Source of the DNA: Catenovulum maritimum
GTDB lineage: Bacteria; Pseudomonadota; Gammaproteobacteria; Enterobacterales; Alteromonadaceae
DNA: 64,000 bases
Reading direction: 5' to 3'
Assembly (NCBI RefSeq): GCF_001050375.1
Contig: NZ_KQ130484.1
Location: 62,001 to 126,000, forward strand
A program made the position numbers and the translations under genes. The notes under the pieces are model-generated. The model saw only the letters and a program-made list of their open reading frames with translations, was not told where the DNA came from and ran no database searches. Shown piece by piece: positions 46,544-53,722 of this stretch (the stretch's first letter is position 1; every line of letters starts with the position of its first letter).

Positions 46544-47803
46544 TTAGTCTAAACAAAACGTTTCCGTATCGCTTACTAATTCTGGTTGCGGTGAGTTAAT
46601 GACAGAGTAAATTAGACCTGTGTTTATGTCTTCGATAATTAGGATATAAGGGCGCCAGTGGGTATCAAAGGTTTGCCAGTTGCCACAAAGTGAAATTTTA
46701 AACACAATAGTTTCAGTCGTAATATTACTCGATAGCGTGGTGTCCGCATCTGCGACATATTTTAGAGCAGAATAATGGTGTGAGTTGGTTTGTGTTAATG
46801 ATAAAACGCCGTCATCAGCAAAATTTATTGCGCTAGCTTGTGAGGTTTCTAACTTAAATTTCTCGAGCGTATTTATCGCTGAAAAGTCTTGCCCCTCTGG
46901 ATCGAAAATTTCAGATATGTCTTGTTGCGCAAGCCAAGCCGAAAAGTCAATGGAAGTTAGCACGTGATCAAAATATGGAATAATAGCGCTAGTGAGTTCT
47001 GTTTTTTCTACTTGTTTAAATTGACTCAGCAGGCTTGAAAAATTATTCATCACATAGCTAGTTTGGCTAAATACGGGCTGAATAAAATGTAGTTGATAAG
47101 TCCCGCTTGGTTCCATTATGCTCAGGTAATCTGCGTATTCATTTGATGCAGCTTCTATTTGACCGCTAACCTTTATGGCATTTGCATATTGAAGTGCAGA
47201 GTCGCTACTCGATTGATAATGTATAGTTTCAATAGCTGTGACTGCTAATGAAATATCCAATTGCCAATGATAGTTCGCGTTTAGGCGCCAGAGGTTTGAG
47301 GTTAAATCGATTGATTTAGCAGCAAAATTTGCTTGGTAATATTTTTGATACTTGTGTAGTAAACTTTTATTAAGTAACCAATTAGAGGCAACATCTATTT
47401 GTAAACTTGAAGTTGGGGTCGCTTTTTCTTGGTGGCAAATTACATCATGCCAGTCATAATCGGTTGTAAATTCAACTAAATCAATTTTTGCTAATTCTGC
47501 TAGGGAATGGTTTTTAGCCGTTAAGCTAATTAAGCTTGCATTGTATAAATTAGCGAAAGCATTATATACCTCATGCTCGTTAATTTTAGATGCTTGATTC
47601 AGTGTATGTTGATTGAGTTGAGCTATTTTATCGGTCCAATCAAATATTTCATCCTGTCTACATATCGCAGAGTTAGAGTTCGTTTTAGATGACTCAAATG
47701 ACGAAATGCTAGTTGTTTCTGTATCTTCTATGTTATCTGTAAAGCTGAGGTCACATCCTGTTAGCGTCAAGGACAATACTGCAATCTTGAGTAATACTTT
47801 CAT
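46544..47803 (-). CDS. divergent serpin-like lipoprotein
   Basis: This 419-residue lipoprotein (lipobox LTGC, C17) has a body that follows the serpin layout. Around 75-105, NAFANLYNASLISLTAK resembles the serpin 'SPLSI' helix region. At 135-165, DVASNWLLNKS...KYQKYYQANF matches the ASRLYV...YYxA segment. At 270-315, SAIIPYFDHVLTSIDFSAWL with IFDPEGQDFSAI matches the 'LPKF...L..LGMxDxFxPxxADFSGI' segment. At 383-402, RPYILIIEDINTGLIYSVI matches 'RPFLFLIRDNxTGxILFxG'. The hinge before the reactive loop reads NFADDGVLSLTQ, not the Glu/Ala-rich hinge of inhibitors, so protease inhibition is doubtful. It is the last gene of the leftward sugar-acid cluster but need not belong to it. Confidence 0.6.
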   Translation of the reverse strand: MKVLLKIAVLSLTLTGCDLSFTDNIEDTETTSISSFESSKTNSNSAICRQDEIFDWTDKIAQLNQHTLNQASKINEHEVYNAFANLYNASLISLTAKNHSLAELAKIDLVEFTTDYDWHDVICHQEKATPTSSLQIDVASNWLLNKSLLHKYQKYYQANFAAKSIDLTSNLWRLNANYHWQLDISLAVTAIETIHYQSSSDSALQYANAIKVSGQIEAASNEYADYLSIMEPSGTYQLHFIQPVFSQTSYVMNNFSSLLSQFKQVEKTELTSAIIPYFDHVLTSIDFSAWLAQQDISEIFDPEGQDFSAINTLEKFKLETSQASAINFADDGVLSLTQTNSHHYSALKYVADADTTLSSNITTETIVFKISLCGNWQTFDTHWRPYILIIEDINTGLIYSVINSPQPELVSDTETFCLD

Positions 47804-47883
47804 TTTTATATTAATTCCTTTAAAACCGATTTTTTAATATTGAATCGTTCACTATTCCCATCAGTTTGAGTATTTTGCTAGGC

Positions 47884-48825
47884 TCATAAATCTATACTTG
47901 CAAGATAGATAGCACACTTTCTATTGCTATGTTGCGAGTAGTAGCTGACGTAAAGTTTACCCTGTTTTTCTATCATAGCAGGATAACTATTATCACCAGC
48001 GGATTCTAGCTCGAGTAGAGGAATTAATTTTTTATTATCGAGATCGAGTTCAAATATCCAAGTTGTTAATTGTTTTTTGAGTCTATTTGCTATCCAGCGT
48101 CTTCCGGCCACAATGATTTTTCCATTGCTTAATCTGAGCATGGCGGGGCCACCCACATATTCAGCTAGGTCGTACCATTGCCAATTTTGATAGCCTAATT
48201 TTGCAATGCCGAGTTGGGCGCTAAAGCTATCAGCATCACGGCGTAAAATACAAATGGCGGTGCCATCCTCTGTGAATAGAATATCGCTTTCGTTTGGGTA
48301 GCCTTTTCCATGACTGGATAAGCTAAATAGAGGATCTTTTACTTTATGAAAGCTTGCCAGCGGGTCGCCTTGATATAAATGAACTGTGTTTTGGCTACGA
48401 TTATAAGCAATGGCTAAGCCTGTATTTTGATAAAAGCGATAGCGCCAAAGCCACCAGTTATTTTCACCGAGCACTTTAGGTTGAGACCATGAAATCGCTG
48501 TTGTTGAAAAGCTGACACAGTTTTCATTGGCTATGCATTGCCCTGCTGGCGTAAAGCGTTTTCTATAATAGGTTAGGAGTAATTTTCCACTAGGATGTAT
48601 CGTGAGCTTAGGATCGCGCAAGTCGGCTAAATGATAGCTTTCGGTTGAAATAAGCTGCCAGTTTTCAAGATCATCCGATACTAAAATTCGAACGATGCCA
48701 TCTTTACTTACATGATTTGTCGCTTGTCGGAAACAGCAAAAATAGCGGCCTTGGTATTCAACAAGATCGGTAAAGGCATTGTGTTGGTTGTTTTGCCAAA
48801 TCGATTGTGTAGATATGAGTTTCAT
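47884..48825 (-). CDS. sialidase-fold (BNR-like) protein
   Basis: This 313-residue protein has a beta-propeller of the sialidase/BNR superfamily. The opening SIWQNNQHNAFTDLVEYQGRYF and CFRQATNHVSKDG is the pattern of the cytoplasmic or exported 'exo-alpha-sialidase-like' group. LVSDDLENWQLIS is a BNR-type repeat, and DLRDPKL and NESDILF carry acidic residues that could bind metal or substrate. No signal peptide is present, so it is probably cytoplasmic and acts on an imported oligosaccharide or sugar acid. True sialidase activity is unlikely to be deducible; the name denotes the fold. It overlaps the preceding dehydrogenase gene by four bases. Confidence 0.72.
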   Translation of the reverse strand: MKLISTQSIWQNNQHNAFTDLVEYQGRYFCCFRQATNHVSKDGIVRILVSDDLENWQLISTESYHLADLRDPKLTIHPSGKLLLTYYRKRFTPAGQCIANENCVSFSTTAISWSQPKVLGENNWWLWRYRFYQNTGLAIAYNRSQNTVHLYQGDPLASFHKVKDPLFSLSSHGKGYPNESDILFTEDGTAICILRRDADSFSAQLGIAKLGYQNWQWYDLAEYVGGPAMLRLSNGKIIVAGRRWIANRLKKQLTTWIFELDLDNKKLIPLLELESAGDNSYPAMIEKQGKLYVSYYSQHSNRKCAIYLASIDL

Positions 48826-49784
48826 GGCTCTAGACCTATTCTATTTCTTGGCTCATTGGCAATAAAAGCTTGAATGTTGTTAGCGATTTCATCGATTAAT
48901 ACCTGTCTTGCTTCTTGACTCGCCCAAGCTGTATGCGGCGTGATAATTAGGTTTGGTAATTTATTTTTAATTAAAATATGCTCATGAGGAGCTGGTTCAA
49001 CAGATAAACCATCTAATAAAGCCGCTTGTATTTGCTGTTTTGATAAAGCGTTATATAGCGCTTCTTCGTTAATTAAACCACCGCGAGCGGTGTTGACTAA
49101 AATGCAACTTGGTTTTAGTTGTTGGAAAAACTCTGTATTAATAAAGTTTGCATTTTCTGCCGTGAGTGGACAATGCAAACTGATGATATCGGCTTGGGCT
49201 AGTACAGTCTTGTATTCTGTTCTATCTGGTCGTAAATCAGTCGCGTTTTCACGCTCGGCAATCAGTACTTTCATCCCAAAAGCTTTGGCGATTTCAGCAA
49301 CTTTTTGGCCTGATGCTCCGTAGCCAATAATACCTAGGGTTTTACCTGCTAATTCAAAGATCGGGAAGTCGAGTAAACAGAAAAATTGGCTGCGTTGCCA
49401 AGTACCATCAACACTTGCTTGGTGATACTGTTTTATTTGGTTTGCCCAGCTTAAGAGTAATGCAAATACGTGTTGTGCAACAGTATTTGTCGCGTAATTC
49501 GTGACATTACACACGACTACTTGGTGCTTTTCACAAGCCGTTAAGTCAATAATATTGTAGCCAGTAGCCGCTACGCAGATAAGTTTTAAATTGGGTGCTA
49601 GTTTGAGTCTGTCTTCATTTATTACGACTTTATTGGTAATGATGACTTCAATATCGGCTAAAATGGCTTCTGAGTTTTGTTCAAACTCGGCTTTAGTGTA
49701 TCGAGCAAAGTCTCCAGTTACTTGTTGTATCTGACTAAAATCGACATCACCGACAGTATCCACATCTAAAAAAGCACACTTCAT
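48822..49784 (-). CDS. D-2-hydroxyacid dehydrogenase (glycerate/hydroxypyruvate type)
   Basis: This is an NAD(P)-dependent D-2-hydroxyacid dehydrogenase of 320 residues. The dinucleotide fold is GIIGYGASGQKVAEIAKAFG. The catalytic Arg lies in NTARGGLINEEAL, the Glu in the DGLSVEPAP segment, and the His in TPHTAWAS. The pattern is closest to glycerate dehydrogenase/hydroxypyruvate reductase. Encoded with a lactonase-like protein and an oxidoreductase, it probably reduces a hydroxy-keto acid from sugar-acid breakdown. It overlaps the downstream gene (48825) by 4 bases, indicating coupling. Confidence 0.85.
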   Translation of the reverse strand: MKCAFLDVDTVGDVDFSQIQQVTGDFARYTKAEFEQNSEAILADIEVIITNKVVINEDRLKLAPNLKLICVAATGYNIIDLTACEKHQVVVCNVTNYATNTVAQHVFALLLSWANQIKQYHQASVDGTWQRSQFFCLLDFPIFELAGKTLGIIGYGASGQKVAEIAKAFGMKVLIAERENATDLRPDRTEYKTVLAQADIISLHCPLTAENANFINTEFFQQLKPSCILVNTARGGLINEEALYNALSKQQIQAALLDGLSVEPAPHEHILIKNKLPNLIITPHTAWASQEARQVLIDEIANNIQAFIANEPRNRIGLEP

Positions 49785-49853
49785 AATAGGCTCAACTTCA
49801 AATTTATATTTCCAATTGTCTTGGATATCTAAGGTATAAGCCTGATTGTAACG

Positions 49854-50822
49854 TTAAAAGTACCAGTGTGCAGGTTTTACGCCGTTAAATTCGGTATCGA
49901 GTTGATAAATTTGTTGGTCTAACAAACAGCCGAGCAAAATTTGATTGAGCTTTTCGCCGGCAAAGGCTAACGAAGAGATGTTTTTGAGTGGTGCAGGGTT
50001 ATTATCTAGGTGTGGTCGACCCATGATTTCGGTTTGAAATGCAATTTCTGTTTTATTGATATGTTGGTCGTTACTTATTTCGAGCATGATTTCTTGCTCG
50101 CCATCAGGCGTAATTTTTATCACTCGATTGCTAACAATACTGGTTACCCAAAAATTGCCTTGAACATCTCGAGTGAGGCCATCCGGAAAGGTGCCAGCGC
50201 CAAATTTAGTAACTAGGCTTTGATTGGATAAGTCGCCGTTATTATGTATGTTATATTTGAGTAATTCTCGGCTAAAGGTCGCGTTGACATATAATTCTGT
50301 TCCCTCTGGATTAACCCAGCATTCATTGGTATAGCCAATGCCTTCAGCGACGACTCTCGCGCCGCTTTGATCCACTAGTATAATAAAACCATCGTTACAG
50401 CTAGCTTTATAGGCGTCGGCTCTCGGTAGGATCTGAGTACTAACGGTTATCCAAATTCGCCCTTGGTGATCAAGGTAAACAAAATTACTCGGAGGCAAGG
50501 GCTTACCATTTATCTCAAGCAGAAAAGGGGTGATTCTATTGTCTCGAGTTAATTTGAAAATGCCGCCTTTGTCTTGCCCTAAATGGGCAATTAAAAAGCT
50601 ACCATCAGCTAACATGGCAAAGCCATTGGTTTGCAGAACCCCAAAACCTGGGTATTCACCGCCATAGAACGCTTGGCTGCCATTTGACTTGATTTGTGTG
50701 ACACCGCCTCCAAAATCCGAGACGTAAACTTCTCCCTTAGCGTTGGTTAGCACACATTCGGGTCTGGTTAGCTGAACGCCAATTCTTTTGATTGCTTGGT
50801 TAAATTGGTTAATTTCGCTCAT
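49854..50822 (-). CDS. SMP-30/gluconolactonase family protein
   Basis: This six-bladed beta-propeller lactonase-like protein has 322 residues and no signal peptide. RPECVLTNAKGEVYVSDFGG has the metal-ligand Glu of SMP-30, and GYTNECWVNPEGTELYV and FPDGLTRDVQGNFWVTS hold the Asn and Asp that complete the calcium/zinc site. Such enzymes open sugar lactones to acids. It is in the middle of the leftward cluster between the Gfo/Idh/MocA oxidoreductase and the hydroxyacid dehydrogenase, consistent with oxidation of a sugar to a lactone, opening it, then further reduction or oxidation. The actual sugar is unknown. Confidence 0.83.
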   Translation of the reverse strand: MSEINQFNQAIKRIGVQLTRPECVLTNAKGEVYVSDFGGGVTQIKSNGSQAFYGGEYPGFGVLQTNGFAMLADGSFLIAHLGQDKGGIFKLTRDNRITPFLLEINGKPLPPSNFVYLDHQGRIWITVSTQILPRADAYKASCNDGFIILVDQSGARVVAEGIGYTNECWVNPEGTELYVNATFSRELLKYNIHNNGDLSNQSLVTKFGAGTFPDGLTRDVQGNFWVTSIVSNRVIKITPDGEQEIMLEISNDQHINKTEIAFQTEIMGRPHLDNNPAPLKNISSLAFAGEKLNQILLGCLLDQQIYQLDTEFNGVKPAHWYF

Positions 50823-50872
50823 CCGATTATCTCTTGGTATTTACTTGAACAACTTTATTTTGATAGGGATAT

Positions 50873-51904
50873 TCACACAGTTATGACACGTTTATCTTTA
50901 CTCGATTTATAGACTGCATCTTCAATTTTGATATTCTTTAGGTACTCAAAGCCGTTATTTTCCAATTTAGTCCCATTTATAAAGTGCTGACAAATGTGCT
51001 CTATGGTTAGGTAAACACAGTCACCACCAAAGCCAATATCTTGCCAAGCGTAATCAATTTGTTTTTCTTCTATTTGCTGGAATTCTCTGTGCCAAATTCT
51101 GGCTTCGCCATCTAAACGTAAACAGCCTTTAGTACCTTCAATCCACATTTCACCCATAGTTCGTCTATGGTTGCTCGCCGCGTGATCTAAACATCGGTTG
51201 CCATCAAATAAACCGCTCATACCCTTTTTAAACGCAAAGCTGATTAAAGCAGAGTCTTCGCCGTTAATGACAGGATTACACTGACGTAATTGAGCGCTTA
51301 CTTCTGAGATTTCGCCAAACAGATATCTAAATACATCAATAATGTGAATTGCCGTTTCATGAACTAAAAATTTAGGCATTTTTTGAAAATAAGGTTGGCG
51401 TTCTAAGTAGGCTTCTTTACCTTGCCCATCACCCGGACGAAATTTAAAACTGGTATTTAACACGTCACCAATCAAGTTTTGACTAAGTAGTTCTTTTAAT
51501 TTTCTATGCCAAGGCATAAATCTGAAATTTTCGTGAATGACTAAGGTTTGATTTTTCTGTTTAGCTAAATCCACCATATTTTTAGCTTGTTTATAATTTT
51601 CGCAAAAAGGTTTCTGGCAGATTATATTTGCATCTAACTCTAGTGCCTGTTTAATCAAGGTTTGGTGACTTTGAGGTGGGGTAATAATATCGATTAAATC
51701 GACTTGAATAAAATCAAGTTCTTTTAATGAACTAAACGCAAAGGGGATCCTAAATTCGGCAGCTGTTTTTTCTGCTTTCGCTATGTCTTTATCGATAACA
51801 GCGACAAGTTCAATTGGTAAAGTTTTGCTCAGTTTTTGCCAAGCTTGGTAATGAAATTGAGCAAAATATCCTGTGCCAATACAAGCTACTTTTAATGGCG
51901 TCAT
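50873..51904 (-). CDS. Gfo/Idh/MocA family oxidoreductase
   Basis: This NAD(P)-dependent sugar oxidoreductase has 343 residues. The Rossmann site is CIGTGYFAQFHY at the N-terminus. The catalytic-lysine motif of the family, usually EKP, reads QKPFCEN here. ETAIHIIDVFRYLFG carries the His-Asp pair of the active site (H-x-x-D). Members oxidise or epimerise sugars and inositols. It is the first enzyme of the cluster downstream of the FadR-type regulator. The 219 bases between them (51905-52123) hold only a doubtful short frame. Confidence 0.86.
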   Translation of the reverse strand: MTPLKVACIGTGYFAQFHYQAWQKLSKTLPIELVAVIDKDIAKAEKTAAEFRIPFAFSSLKELDFIQVDLIDIITPPQSHQTLIKQALELDANIICQKPFCENYKQAKNMVDLAKQKNQTLVIHENFRFMPWHRKLKELLSQNLIGDVLNTSFKFRPGDGQGKEAYLERQPYFQKMPKFLVHETAIHIIDVFRYLFGEISEVSAQLRQCNPVINGEDSALISFAFKKGMSGLFDGNRCLDHAASNHRRTMGEMWIEGTKGCLRLDGEARIWHREFQQIEEKQIDYAWQDIGFGGDCVYLTIEHICQHFINGTKLENNGFEYLKNIKIEDAVYKSSKDKRVITV

Positions 51905-52123
51905 GCGTTATTATTCCTAGAATTTTTTGAGTGGTTGAGTACATTTTTGGCTATTTTGTTAAACCAGGGGAATTGCTGAGTACAACAATCACGATAATAG
52001 ACAATAAGATAACCGAAACTTGCTTTGAAAGCATAGGGAATAAATCCGCTTCTGTCCTCACTCATCCTTTTTGAAAAACAGCTATATTCAGTTAAGATTG
52101 ATTTAATGAGCAGAAATAATAGA

Positions 52124-52801
52124 TTAGAGCTGCACGAATCTATACTTATCAAGTAGTTTTAATAAGTTTTCTTTACCCTCTATTCGGTGATTTCTGTGGA
52201 TGCTTGCTGCTAGTTCAGAGTTACCTGCTTTTATCGCATTGACTAAATCTATATGATCTTGGGTTGAACCAGTTGGCTTGTCACGCAGATGTAAGGTGAA
52301 GTATCTAACTCTATGAGCTTGTCCCCAAAACTGTAGGACAACTTGTTTTAATCTTTGGTTACCTGACAGCTCTACTAATGCTAAATGGAAAGCCTCATCC
52401 GCTTCAGCCCAAGCTTCGAGATCGTTTTTAGCGAGTGCTTTTTCCATGGCCGTCGTTGGTGTGACTAATTTTTTTAAATCAGCTGCTTTGAGGTTTTGTG
52501 TCGCTAACTTTCTCGCTGCTTCAGATTCAAGGGCTGTAAGTATTTCGTATATTTCCGCCATGTCTTCAAGTGAAATAGGTTTAACTCTAATTCCATGACG
52601 AGGTTTAATTTCTATTAAACCTTCTTTTTCTAACCTAACGCAGGCTTCCCTCACAGGCGTTCGGCTTATTGCTAGCGTCTCGACTAGAGTCTTCTCTAAT
52701 ATTTGCTCTCCAGCTCTATAGCTATTATTGAGAATTTGTTCCCGAATTACTTGATAAGCTTTTTCAGCAAGTGGGATATTCGTTGTTATCGTTTTAGTCA
52801 T
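52124..52801 (-). CDS. FadR-type GntR regulator (FCD domain)
   Basis: This transcription factor has an N-terminal GntR winged helix (about 10-75, with SRTPVREACVRLEKEGLIEI) and a C-terminal FCD domain whose metal or ligand site is seen as ADEAFHLAL, DHIDLVNAI and HRNHRIEG. FCD regulators usually sense sugar acids or other carboxylates, matching the genes downstream. The ATG at 52801 (MTKTITTN) is preferred; the frame stays open 12 codons further upstream without a ribosome binding site. It is the first gene of the leftward cluster and probably controls it; its operator would be in 52802-53173 but I cannot identify one. Confidence 0.88.
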   Translation of the reverse strand: MTKTITTNIPLAEKAYQVIREQILNNSYRAGEQILEKTLVETLAISRTPVREACVRLEKEGLIEIKPRHGIRVKPISLEDMAEIYEILTALESEAARKLATQNLKAADLKKLVTPTTAMEKALAKNDLEAWAEADEAFHLALVELSGNQRLKQVVLQFWGQAHRVRYFTLHLRDKPTGSTQDHIDLVNAIKAGNSELAASIHRNHRIEGKENLLKLLDKYRFVQL

Positions 52802-52837
52802 TAATAGCTCTAAGAGTCCGTACGTTAATGTATACAT

Positions 52838-53173
52838 TGGTTTATTGCCAGTCTATACTGAGTTTTATTGAATTTCCAACTTAATTTTAAAGCGACAAAA
52901 TAATCCCCTTCAAGGGGCCTCTTGGATGCTAGCTATTTATTACAGACACTAGAAGTGGGACTTAATTGCATTATAATCAGGCAATTTGAATGGGTATCTC
53001 AGTGCAGCACTTGCCGTATGGTTTTATATTCCTTCCTGAACTGGTTAAGAATAAAGCAAGTCTGCTTGAAGCTCTAATTATGACGACTAGTTATAGTGTT
53101 TTTCTATCCAGCGATAGCTAAATTACGGCTATAAGAGCTGCTAGAAGCATGAGTACGCCAAGTGTGCAGTTTA
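52838..53173. other. 336-bp region between the regulator and an aldolase remnant
   Basis: A short self-complementary run CCCCTTCAAGGGG lies at 52905-52917. A 43-codon frame (52990-53121, MGISVQHLPYGF...) has no recognised match and may be decayed coding sequence. Just before the aldolase remnant the frame VRQVCSLMANHGP is cut by a TGA near 53150. The region looks like eroded coding DNA rather than a simple promoter. Confidence 0.45.
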
Positions 53174-53338
53174 ATGGCTAATCATGGTCCGATAGTTGCT
53201 GGTAAATATTTAATAACAACCATGTATAATATGGAAGCGTTAGCAGAAAGTGCCAAGTTAATGATGTTATTAGACGGTAAGAATACGAATCCGTTAAGTG
53301 AATTAGACTGGCAAGAATTATTATCACGATTTGGATAA
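53174..53338 (+). pseudogene. 3' remnant of a class II aldolase/OtnC-like gene
   Basis: The 54 codons MANHGPIVAGKYLITTMYNM...LLSRFG match the C-terminus of class II aldolases of the OtnC (3-oxo-tetronate 4-phosphate decarboxylase) group: ANHGP-x-VAG, then helix segments with 'ESAKLMMLLDG'. These enzymes are normally about 210 residues. The N-terminal two-thirds, including the metal-binding His pairs, are missing, and an in-frame stop lies a few codons upstream. It is a truncated gene unless an upstream frameshift explains the loss. The next gene starts 11 bases later, as in intact tetronate clusters. Confidence 0.7.
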
Positions 53339-53349
53339 GGTTTATATAT

Positions 53350-53634
53350 ATGTATGTAGTAACGGTTGAATTTGTTATAAAGCCGAGTCATTTAGTTGCG
53401 TTTTTAGATGCTATCTTGGAAAACGCTGAGTCGTCTCTAAAAGAAGAACCTGATTGTGTCCACTTTGATGTTTGCCAAAGCCATGAACAACCTACCCATT
53501 TCTTTTTATATGAGTTGTACAATAGCGAAATGGCTTTCCAAGAACATTTAGAAAGTAAGCATTACCTCGAATTTATTCAAACAGTGGGTGATTGGGTTGA
53601 ATCAAAAGAAGTGAAAGTTTGGCAGCGCTGCTAA
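53350..53634 (+). CDS. ABM-domain monooxygenase (YgiN/LsrG-like)
   Basis: This 94-residue protein has a single ABM (antibiotic biosynthesis monooxygenase) ferredoxin-like fold. It starts MYVVTVEFVIKPSHLVAFLDA and contains EPDCVHFDVCQ and FLYELYNSEMAFQEHLES, the typical sequence of the family. Such proteins are cofactor-free oxygenases or small isomerases that act on quinols, signal molecules or sugar acids. Its tight placement after the aldolase remnant suggests that it once formed an operon with a sugar-acid aldolase. AAGG lies 9 bases before the ATG. Confidence 0.85.
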   Translation: MYVVTVEFVIKPSHLVAFLDAILENAESSLKEEPDCVHFDVCQSHEQPTHFFLYELYNSEMAFQEHLESKHYLEFIQTVGDWVESKEVKVWQRC

Positions 53635-53722
53635 ATTTTCACCTAAATCTAGCTTTTTAATGAAATCGATTAATTTCACTGTATTATGTAGCTAATTTAT
53701 ATTTATAACTTATTTGCTATTT

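Noticed and set aside
51901-52152. 83-codon minus-strand frame between the oxidoreductase and the FadR-type regulator
   Set aside because: No ribosome binding site, overlaps the 3' end of the regulator gene, composition unlike the neighbours.
53182-53391. 69-codon minus-strand frame across the aldolase remnant
   Set aside because: Antisense shadow of the aldolase remnant and the start of the ABM gene.
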